A stretch of 5,000 nt of DNA. It comes from Bacteroidetes bacterium SW_11_45_7 (GTDB taxonomy: Bacteria > Bacteroidota > Bacteroidia > Chitinophagales > SW-11-45-7). Where the stretch lies: contig PXTV01000222.1 in assembly GCA_003022985.1 (NCBI GenBank), forward strand, positions 8,612 through 13,611, given 5' to 3'. Under the pieces are notes generated by a model. The model had not been told where the DNA came from. It was given only the letters and a program-made list of their open reading frames with translations, and made no database searches. Positions 1-5,000 of this stretch are shown one piece after another. Within the stretch, counting starts at the first letter, position 1. The number at the start of each line of letters is the position of its first letter. A program made the translations under genes and the position numbers.

Positions 1-148
1 TTTCATATCGCCTGATCAAATCACCGTTAATGGAATAAATGGTGACAGTAGCGTTAGCTGGAAGATTTGTGATCTTCACTTCATTATCGATCTGGCTCCT
101 TTCATAGTTGGAGAATGCATAGTAGGGGTTCGGTACAACCTTGATCAT
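1..148 (-). other. Start of the C-terminal beta-sandwich domain (sorting-type or FlgD-like)
   Basis: The last visible part of the long protein reads MIKVVPNPYYAFSNYE, then VKITNLPANATVTIYSINGD and LIRRYE. A V-x-PNP entry, followed by h-x-h-x-NLP and a h-x-h-Y-x-h-x-G-x-h-hR strand, is typical of C-terminal modules used for type IX secretion or of FlgD-like Ig domains. The final strands, which would decide between these and show any sorting signal, are beyond the left edge. Confidence 0.55.
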
Positions 149-2329
149 ATCAAGGGCATCCTTTGCCACCCCGGTTTGACCCGTATCAACTCCGAGCCCT
201 TCAGTATTGAACTCATACAAAGGAAGACCATTGTTCGCCCCGTCAAGCGTATATTGTTCATAGGGCTTGTTTACCCGCAGGCTTATTTGGGTTTCATTAG
301 GTATAAGCCCGTTCTCATAAGATTTCAGTTCATGCTCAGGATCGAGGATTGGCATAGAAACCCACATAATGCTATCGTGAATCTTTCGTATGGGCTTAGG
401 CATGAACTCCTTCTGACTATGATATTCCCTGAGGGTATCCCTTAATGATTCACCACCATCATACCTTGACTTGTGGACGTATATATGATGTTTACCACCA
501 TAAATGGTTGTTTTCTCTTCTGATGGAATTGAACCCTGAAGCGTGCTTGTGGGATTCCAGATCATATCATTACCATTATCCTCGCCTTTTGTGGATGCTT
601 CACCAAACATGATGTTCAAGCGCTCACCCGTTTCCAAATTGATGGCGTAACCGGGGAAGTAGCCCATCCCAACATCGGACAAGTTGTATATATCACCTTC
701 TCCAACTGTCTTAAATTGATCGGTGCTGAAATCCAATTCAATAATCTCACCACTGTTATAAGTTGTGGAATCGATTCGATCGCCTAAAACATCGGTTTCA
801 TATACTTTAATACGTGCACCATCGATGTACACATATTTGGTGCCTTGTTCCAATGTAGAAGGATTGGAGGGAGATTGCAATTCACCTGTGCTATCAATGG
901 AGGGGTGCATGCGTAATTGCCCCTTTTGCACATTACCCTGCGTAAACTCATCGCGCTCACCAAGTTCAAGAACAGGGGCACGTGTCCACTTACTCTTATC
1001 ATCAGTAAGGACGATGTCAACACTATTCAACCCGGCAAGGTTATTCTTGGGAATATAGTTATTCCATCTACTCTCACTGAGGTAAGCGCGAAGACGACCT
1101 GATGGGTTGTTAGTGGTATCACCTTGAGAATAAAACGTTCTTGGAAATGCCGGTCCATTTGTATAATGAGGGGGGTCACCTGAGATACACCGGCCGGGGC
1201 TTTGGCCGCTGTTGAGGCATTTGTCCTGCATAAAATTGGCCGCTAATGCATAGGGCGCCACAGTACCATCGATCAGGTCTTCAAAATCCTCATTAGGGTC
1301 GCGGTACCTGACACTATCTGAGAAGCCTCCATAATTGAACACTTTATAATAGTCATCGTAAAATCCGCCCTGATCATTATTATTGGGATCGTTAGCACAG
1401 TCCTGCGTATTTTCGCATTCTTTGTCACTACCGGAACGAATCCAGTTGAAGTAGTCAGCTCCGTCTTCATCCTGAACACCAGTTAGCCACTGTTCCTGAG
1501 GATCCTCAAATTCTATGCTGGCATCGATAACCCCATTGTTTTGATCAATGGGATTAAATGGTGCTTTATTTTCAAGTTCTCCGGGGTCAGCCACTTGCTC
1601 AACATTCACAGAGATGCCATAATCGCGCAATATCTCGCCCGATTCATTTGTTAAAAAGATGGGCTGCTCATTTGCACGGCTAATATCGAGATTGGACCAA
1701 ACAGTATCGTTTCTTGTCTCATCAACAAGATACCAGCGAGCATTAGCGGATAACTCGGTATTATTGAGTGAGTCCGCAAAATTTGTTGAGTCATCATCTA
1801 AATAAAGGGAAAACTCGGCATCCTTCACAGCAAGGGGATCAACAACTTTAACCTGAACCGGACCACGGTTCTTCTTGTAGGTGATCTCATCATAAGCATT
1901 GTCATCGCTACTAAGGATATTCTGGATCGATTGATCGGTCAATGCTAAATCGAGACCGCCATTCCCCTGTCCTTCAACCCGGGTTATCTTGACACCTTCT
2001 CCGTATTCGGAATTAACTACGGTTCCCCCTCTTCCGGACTTAGGAATATGGGGTATTGCTGAGTAGGCCTGGAAATTGCTACTACTCTTCAAATAGGGCC
2101 GGTCTTGTCCTTCCGGCTCGGTAAAGTTTTCGGTATCGTAATTGAATTCTTTATAGTTGTTATGGGCATAGGCAATAGCAGCAAAATAATAGGTTTTGTG
2201 GTTAACCAACCTGCTGTTGCCTTCAGCAAATTTATCCTCCGTCACACGGAATGTGTGTCGGATGCCTTCGTTATTGCCATCAACTTGAAGTTCAGGCACA
2301 AAAGCCTCCAAAGAAGGATTGCGCTGCAT
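1..2329 (-). CDS. Fragment 3: C-terminal half of the long exported protein, running off the left edge
   Basis: This frame is open without a stop from about 2329 to the window edge, some 776 codons; I translated it in full. The ATG at 2327-2329 (MQRNPSLEAF) would be the start chosen by a gene caller, but it lies inside the broken module and is not a natural start. The sequence opens with PSLEAFVPELQVDGNNEGIR and HTFRVTEDKFAEG, then LVNHKTYYFAAIAYAHNNY, which completes the FnIII-like module begun in fragment 2. A long region rich in Asp, Asn, Gly and Tyr follows. It contains two Cys pairs (KECENTQDCAND and KCLNSGQSPGRC), FEDLIDGTVAPYALAAN, and RTFYSQGDTTNNPSGRLRAY. Near the edge are QISLRVNKPYEQYTL and IKVVPNPYYAFSNYE, followed by NLPANATVTIYSINGDLIRR. 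The last part looks like the start of a FlgD-like/T9SS-type beta-sandwich C-terminal domain. Its end and the stop codon lie outside the window. Confidence 0.8.
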   Translation of the reverse strand, partial: MQRNPSLEAFVPELQVDGNNEGIRHTFRVTEDKFAEGNSRLVNHKTYYFAAIAYAHNNYKEFNYDTENFTEPEGQDRPYLKSSSNFQAYSAIPHIPKSGRGGTVVNSEYGEGVKITRVEGQGNGGLDLALTDQSIQNILSSDDNAYDEITYKKNRGPVQVKVVDPLAVKDAEFSLYLDDDSTNFADSLNNTELSANARWYLVDETRNDTVWSNLDISRANEQPIFLTNESGEILRDYGISVNVEQVADPGELENKAPFNPIDQNNGVIDASIEFEDPQEQWLTGVQDEDGADYFNWIRSGSDKECENTQDCANDPNNNDQGGFYDDYYKVFNYGGFSDSVRYRDPNEDFEDLIDGTVAPYALAANFMQDKCLNSGQSPGRCISGDPPHYTNGPAFPRTFYSQGDTTNNPSGRLRAYLSESRWNNYIPKNNLAGLNSVDIVLTDDKSKWTRAPVLELGERDEFTQGNVQKGQLRMHPSIDSTGELQSPSNPSTLEQGTKYVYIDGARIKVYETDVLGDRIDSTTYNSGEIIELDFSTDQFKTVGEGDIYNLSDVGMGYFPGYAINLETGERLNIMFGEASTKGEDNGNDMIWNPTSTLQGSIPSEEKTTIYGGKHHIYVHKSRYDGGESLRDTLREYHSQKEFMPKPIRKIHDSIMWVSMPILDPEHELKSYENGLIPNETQISLRVNKPYEQYTLDGANNGLPLYEFNTEGLGVDTGQTGVAKDALDMIKVVPNPYYAFSNYERSQIDNEVKITNLPANATVTIYSINGDLIRRYE

Positions 2330-2528
2330 CGCGTAGCTGGTACAGTTTATAGCCCTGGAAATTATAGGTGGTGTCGTAATCGACAGAATCGAATTCGGCT
2401 GCAAGAGCCGCATCGGGATCGACACTTTCATATTGCTCTTTGTAGTTGTTGGAGCTCGGTTCATTGAACAACTTAATCACGAGCTCTTCATCCATCTCCC
2501 TGATCTGAAGAGAGGGAGCATCGGGCCT
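2155..2528 (-). other. Fibronectin-III-like module, interrupted by the second frame break
   Basis: The module starts at RPDAPSLQIREMDEELVIKL (end of fragment 2), continues with YNFQGYKLYQLRDA, and resumes in the next frame with VPELQVDGNNEGIRHTF and LVNHKTYYFAAIAYAHNN. The P-x-AP-x-L entry, the Y-x-F-x-GY-x-hY strand and the closing TYYFAAIAYA strand are the pattern of an FnIII-like beta-sandwich. The break falls between the GYKLYQL strand and the later strands, where relatives (from memory) carry an extra stretch of a few tens of residues. As written, the module could not fold normally. Confidence 0.5.
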
Positions 2529-3650
2529 GTCGATCAAGTCAAAGCAGTTATCAAATAAACTTTGGGCTTTATCATCTGCTCTGCGTAATGCATCGAAATC
2601 TGCAGCACATCCGGATTGATTAGGAGGCCGCACCCATGTTACACCAATTGTAATATCGTTCACAGCACCAGGGGCGAGTGTAAAGGGTCCGGATGATTGC
2701 AAAAATCGCCTGTCAGCCGGTGTATTCCCTTCTGAGCATTCCGACCATGCACCGGAGCTTTGATTAGAGGGATCTGAAGGGAACATATATGGAAATGGTT
2801 GAGAGCCACCATAGCCATTCCCTCCATATGTGAAAGGAGAACCATCTTTCCAAAAACCTGACAGGTAGTTGTAATAATGAACAGCTGTTTCAGGGTTTCC
2901 CGTAACAGAAAAATCGTTGTTATAATAGAGAAAGGATGACATACCGAGCTCATCACCATTCACTTTGTTAGGTCCTTCAAAATAATCCACACCCAATAAT
3001 GGCGGATTGGAGCCGTACCCCTTTGTTGCACAGTCCTCGTCAACAGCGTCACCATTATATACAATTCCCAACTCTCTCGTAGTGTCACAACCCACAAAAT
3101 CGTCATCAAAACAGCCCAAGTCGGGGTCAACCCATTGTCCCATGTAGGCGTCATTCAGTTTTGTGGAAGATTCATTGGTTATTTGATACCTGTAAAAGGT
3201 CATATTATTCACTTCGTCACTGGTATTAAAGGCAAAGGCAGTAGCTTTAATTTCAAGGCCAATTGCTTGACCGCCTGTTTCCGTATGGATATTGCCTTTA
3301 TCATTAAATACCCAAAAGATCATCTGGTCAGCATAAACCCCTGAACAGTTTTCATTAATAATTGGGTAATCACCTTGTGTAGGATCGTATTGGCCATCGC
3401 CATCAACGTCTTCAAAGGGAGCTAAATCATCGGTTACATTAATCGTTGTCCCTTGGGTGCCGGTTGCATTTGTATTGCCTTTAGCGGGCCATTGAAGAAT
3501 ATTTGAACTGATATCGCTTTGAGGTACGGTCGATGTCCCATTATCAGACGCTGCAATCAACTGATCGATATCGGAGCCACTGACTTCCCAAAAGCGATCG
3601 TAATTGTTACAGGTTTGTTTTGTGACAGTGCCTGTAGGTTTGAGCTGCAA
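2292..3650 (-). CDS. Fragment 2: middle of the long exported protein (Ca-loop and FnIII-like region)
   Basis: This 452-codon frame has no credible start. Its first possible initiator (TTG, 3650) lies inside fragment 1, with no signal peptide, so it is a continuation. True family sequence begins near TCNNYDRFWEVSG. Residues 81-96 form an Asp-rich loop, DVDGDGQYDPTQGDYP, like EF-hand or thrombospondin-3 calcium loops. From residue 175 comes DPDLGCFDDDFVGCDTTREL, then YGSNPPLLGVDYFEGP, Gly/Asn/aromatic-rich sequence, and SSGPFTLAPGAVNDITIGVTW. Near residue 376 a fibronectin-III-like module starts (RPDAPSLQI) and reaches NFQGYKLYQLRDA. The frame then runs into AQSFFGGFCA and stops at TGA (2292-2294). 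Six or more Cys residues suggest disulfides, in keeping with export. I know of no enzymatic motif here and assign no activity. The protein is probably surface-attached or secreted. Confidence 0.8.
   Translation of the reverse strand: MQLKPTGTVTKQTCNNYDRFWEVSGSDIDQLIAASDNGTSTVPQSDISSNILQWPAKGNTNATGTQGTTINVTDDLAPFEDVDGDGQYDPTQGDYPIINENCSGVYADQMIFWVFNDKGNIHTETGGQAIGLEIKATAFAFNTSDEVNNMTFYRYQITNESSTKLNDAYMGQWVDPDLGCFDDDFVGCDTTRELGIVYNGDAVDEDCATKGYGSNPPLLGVDYFEGPNKVNGDELGMSSFLYYNNDFSVTGNPETAVHYYNYLSGFWKDGSPFTYGGNGYGGSQPFPYMFPSDPSNQSSGAWSECSEGNTPADRRFLQSSGPFTLAPGAVNDITIGVTWVRPPNQSGCAADFDALRRADDKAQSLFDNCFDLIDRPDAPSLQIREMDEELVIKLFNEPSSNNYKEQYESVDPDAALAAEFDSVDYDTTYNFQGYKLYQLRDAAQSFFGGFCA
3363..3410 (-). 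other. Asp-rich calcium-binding-like loop in the long protein
   Basis: The encoded stretch DVDGDGQYDPTQGDYP has the D-x-D-x-D-G spacing of calcium loops seen in EF-hands, dockerins and thrombospondin type 3 repeats, with one more acidic position further on. Only one copy is present, and no second helix or paired loop is visible, so it is not a dockerin or a canonical EF-hand pair. From memory, the D-G-x-Y-x-P-x-x-GDYP ending is a recurring feature of large Bacteroidota secreted proteins. Calcium binding is inferred from the pattern only. Confidence 0.55.
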
Positions 3651-3993
3651 TTTTCAAATTGCCACCAGGGTCAATACCGCCAACCCATATAGAGCCGGCA
3701 AAAAGGGAATGGACAGAAGGTGCTGAGCCGGGTGGGCTAACTTTGGGTACTTCGTATTTTGCATCGTTAAGGTCCCACCACATATCACCGCCATTCAAAA
3801 GTGTGGTGCGCACATTATTGACATCCAGGTCTGTTTGTGCTGAAGCCGGTGAACAGCTTGCGGCCTGTTTTTTTAGCTCATCTGTTTGCTTGCGCGTCTT
3901 GCCCGAAGTTTCAATATTCTCTTTAGCTTGAGTGCTACAAGCAAAAGTCAATAATAAACCAACGATCAGAAATGATTTGATATGTCGTTCCAT
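3607..3993 (-). CDS. Fragment 1: N-terminus of the long exported protein (128 codons to premature stop)
   Basis: The ATG at 3993 is chosen because it directly precedes a basic-then-hydrophobic leader (MERHIKSFLIVGLLLTFACS) and lies 25 bases after the receptor stop. After the leader comes a polar Lys/Thr/Gln stretch, then VRTTLLNGGDMWWDLNDAKY, a Pro-rich stretch, and SIWVGGIDPGGNLKIAAQTYR. This last motif resembles the conserved S-hWhGG-hD-x-GG-h-h-hAAxTYR block near the N-terminus of these large secreted proteins, as I recall them. Straight after TYR the frame reads HCHKTNL and stops at TAA (3607-3609). Those last seven residues are probably out of the true frame, because the +1 frame here reads TGTVTKQTCNNYDRFW, which fits the family. 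The fragment overlaps fragment 2 by 44 bases. Taken alone it would be a short exported peptide with no recognisable activity. Confidence 0.75.
   Translation of the reverse strand: MERHIKSFLIVGLLLTFACSTQAKENIETSGKTRKQTDELKKQAASCSPASAQTDLDVNNVRTTLLNGGDMWWDLNDAKYEVPKVSPPGSAPSVHSLFAGSIWVGGIDPGGNLKIAAQTYRHCHKTNL
3925..3993 (-). other. Predicted signal peptide of the long exported protein
   Basis: The first 23 residues show a classic export signal: positive charges in MERHIK, a hydrophobic core FLIVGLLLTFA, and a polar region CSTQA before KEN. Cleavage after STQA (Thr at -3, Ala at -1) would fit signal peptidase I. The Cys at residue 19 (LTFAC) could instead be a lipobox for signal peptidase II, but Thr at -3 and Phe at -2 fit that consensus poorly. 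Export across the inner membrane is well supported; which peptidase acts is open. I favour signal peptidase I, in line with a secreted rather than lipid-anchored protein. Confidence 0.75.
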
Positions 3994-4018
3994 ACCTCAA
4001 ATGAAATTTGAAAAGCAA
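3994..4018 (-). promoter_or_regulatory. Short intergenic gap between receptor and long protein gene; GAGG element next to start
   Basis: Only 25 bases separate the receptor stop from the ATG of the long protein, with no terminator and no room for a full promoter, which supports co-transcription. A GAGG run (3998-3995) lies a single base before the ATG, too close for a normal Shine-Dalgarno contact, so ribosome binding probably does not depend on it; this fits Bacteroidota-type genes, which often lack such sites. Bases 3997-4011 form a small perfect inverted repeat (6-base arms, 3-base loop) that is AT-rich and weak. Confidence 0.4.
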
Positions 4019-5000
4019 TTAGAAATTCAATGTGGCACCTAAACGGATAAACCGCGGAATGCCATAATTACCGGGATCATTAATCCATGCTCTGTACTGG
4101 TCCTGAAATGATTGGGCTTGTTCTTCATCAACTTCCTCTTGGTTATTGATGAGCTGCTGCCCTTCAGGTGAACTTAAATACCCATCGTCATCAGGATTCC
4201 CTGTGTAGGGATAAACATCCGTCACGTTTCGCTGATTGAAGATATTTTTAACAAGCAGATAAACTTTGACAGAAACCGGATCCTTGCTCTGTTCACTTTC
4301 GCTGCCACTAAAGTCGAGATTAAAACGCTTGTAGAGGCGACCGTCCAACCGGATATTCCAGGGTAATCTTGAGCCGTTAATCTTGCCTTCAAGGATGGGG
4401 CGGTCAACTTGAGTAAACAGGGCTTCAGCTGTTGGATTTGCTTGTTTTGTATAAGGTGCGCCCGAGCGAGCTTGAAGAGTTAAGCTGGCACCGGTGTTGG
4501 ACAGGAAGTCCACGCCATTAATGGATGGGCCAGTGTAGTTCTCCCCTTCTGCATAACTGTAGTTAAGCCGCAAATCGATTTGGTGTCTCGAGTCGTAATC
4601 TAATGGCACAATCGTTCTGAGATTGGGCTGTCCAAAATCCACCAAATCAGCTTGAGAAGTTGCATCAGAGCCCGTTCCTTCAGCGAACTGCAATGTGTAG
4701 TTGGCATTTAACGAAACGTTAGCTGTTCTGCGAAGGTCATAGGAAAGAGTGAGGCCTTTAATAGTGCCAAAGTCTATGTTATCGAATGTTTGATAAGTGT
4801 TGGGATAGGCGAAGTTGACCTTTTGTGCCTGGATCATATCGCGAACTTCACGATAAAATGCCGAGATGGTTAAAGCTGACGACTTACTAACCCTTTGTTC
4901 AAAACCGAGCTGATAATCAATGGTCTTTTCAGGTTTAAGGTTGGGATTGTTGATAAACTGCCCCACGTTATCCTCCAGGAACAAGTAATCATCAGGTGTT
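4019..5000 (-). CDS. TonB-dependent outer-membrane receptor, C-terminal part (5' end outside window)
   Basis: This is the C-terminal 326 or so residues of a TonB-dependent receptor, an outer-membrane beta-barrel that imports a ligand using energy passed on by TonB-ExbB-ExbD. The frame is open to the right edge; the first visible residues are TPDDYLFLEDNVGQ, so the TTG at 4984 is an internal Leu codon and not a start. Just after it comes NPNLKPEKTIDYQLGFEQ, the N-x-x-LKPE-(K/R)-T motif typical of receptor barrels. Alternating hydrophobic/polar strands follow, then the late-barrel stretch LPWNIRLDGRLYKRF, then VYLLVKNIFNQRNVTDVYPY, and finally IPRFIRLGATLNF ending on Phe, the usual signal for barrel assembly. 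An acidic, Gln-rich loop (about 4090-4170) sits between the last strands. The plug, the TonB box and any N-terminal carboxypeptidase-regulatory-like domain lie outside the window. The TAA stop is 25 bases before the next gene, so the two are probably one operon. The family is clear, but the ligand is unknown. Confidence 0.93.
   Translation of the reverse strand, partial: TPDDYLFLEDNVGQFINNPNLKPEKTIDYQLGFEQRVSKSSALTISAFYREVRDMIQAQKVNFAYPNTYQTFDNIDFGTIKGLTLSYDLRRTANVSLNANYTLQFAEGTGSDATSQADLVDFGQPNLRTIVPLDYDSRHQIDLRLNYSYAEGENYTGPSINGVDFLSNTGASLTLQARSGAPYTKQANPTAEALFTQVDRPILEGKINGSRLPWNIRLDGRLYKRFNLDFSGSESEQSKDPVSVKVYLLVKNIFNQRNVTDVYPYTGNPDDDGYLSSPEGQQLINNQEEVDEEQAQSFQDQYRAWINDPGNYGIPRFIRLGATLNF

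Larger units (their letters stand above)
1..3993 (-). pseudogene. Long exported multidomain protein gene, split over three frames, 3' end outside window
   Basis: I read positions 3993 to 1 as one gene broken twice, not as three genes. The parts form a continuous protein in the expected order: signal peptide, a domain with the SIWVGGIDPGGNLKIAAQTYR motif, a Ca-binding-like Asp loop, a DDDFVGCDTTRELG block, a fibronectin-III-like module, a long Asp/Asn-rich region, and a VVPNPYYAFSNYE segment that begins the C-terminal domain. From memory, this order is that of large (about 1,300-1,400 residue) secreted proteins of Bacteroidota and relatives, often labelled hypothetical or T9SS sorting-domain proteins; their function is not established. 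The frame changes by +1 near 3612-3634 and again near 2312-2328. At both places residues seem to be missing, which points to deletions of 3n+2 bases. The long open stretches outside the breaks argue for a recent lesion or an assembly error. If the sequence is right, only a 128-residue product would be made from the proper start. Confidence 0.72.

Noticed and set aside
765..1102. Overlapping short frames on both strands (plus 765-1058 and 917-1102, minus 784-1023).
   Set aside because: They are shadows of the 776-codon minus-strand frame, with no start context and implausible composition (Cys/Met/Arg/Ser-rich without domain patterns).
2292..2300. Programmed +1 frameshift at the TGA stop (GCC TGA A), and likewise at the TAA near 3607 (CTG TAA C), as a way to make the full protein.
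   Set aside because: In both cases the downstream frame already reads family-like sequence before the stop (VPELQ before the TGA; TGTVTKQTC before the TAA), so the true break lies upstream of each stop. The sites also lack the RF2-type slip heptamer with an upstream Shine-Dalgarno.
2105..2467. 120-codon plus-strand frame opposite the long gene.
   Set aside because: It is antisense to strongly family-like coding sequence on the minus strand, has no recognisable domains, and exists because the minus-strand codon pattern leaves few stops.
3363..3410. Dockerin or canonical EF-hand domain.
   Set aside because: Only one loop is present and neither the duplicated loop nor the flanking helices can be seen; it is kept as a calcium-loop-like motif only.
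3648..3650. TTG at 3650 as the start of a separate 452-residue gene.
   Set aside because: It lies inside the well-supported fragment 1 frame, has no leader or ribosome site, and the protein is plainly the continuation of fragment 1.
1..5000. tRNA, rRNA, CRISPR array, insertion sequence, long direct repeat or terminator.
   Set aside because: I saw no cloverleaf, regularly spaced repeats, transposase-like frame, terminal inverted repeats or GC-rich hairpin with a T-run; nearly all bases are accounted for by the two minus-strand genes.

Overview
The window looks like part of a chromosome from a Bacteroidota-type bacterium (Bacteroidota, Balneolota or Rhodothermota in the broad sense). The evidence is a SusC/Cap-like TonB-dependent receptor beside a very long secreted protein of a type common in that group, little Shine-Dalgarno signal, and moderate base composition. 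I cannot place it more precisely. All coding is on the minus strand, so transcription runs from position 5000 towards position 1, and almost every base is coding.

Layout in transcription order. (1) Positions 5000-4019 hold the C-terminal part of a TonB-dependent outer-membrane receptor. Its 5' end lies beyond the right edge, and it ends in the aromatic residue usual for a beta-barrel. (2) A 25-base gap (4018-3994) follows. It has no terminator and contains a small AT-rich inverted repeat. (3) From 3993 to the left edge lies one very long gene for an exported, Asp/Asn-rich, multidomain protein of about 1,330 visible residues plus a missing C-terminus. It is split over three reading frames: codons 3993-~3630, ~3630-~2320 and ~2320-2. 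The third part is open for about 770 codons but has no stop inside the window. I translated it by hand from position 2329 to position 2 and found no interruption.

The two frame breaks are the most notable thing here. Both shift the frame by +1. At both, the joined protein appears to lack residues that I recall being present in relatives. This suggests two short deletions (each of 3n+2 bases) rather than two single-base errors. Everything between and after the breaks still reads as well-conserved protein, so the lesions are either very recent or artefacts of assembly.

The receptor and the long secreted protein are probably co-transcribed and may act together at the cell surface, but the substrate cannot be read from the sequence. 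There are no RNA genes, mobile elements, CRISPR arrays or integration sites that I can support.
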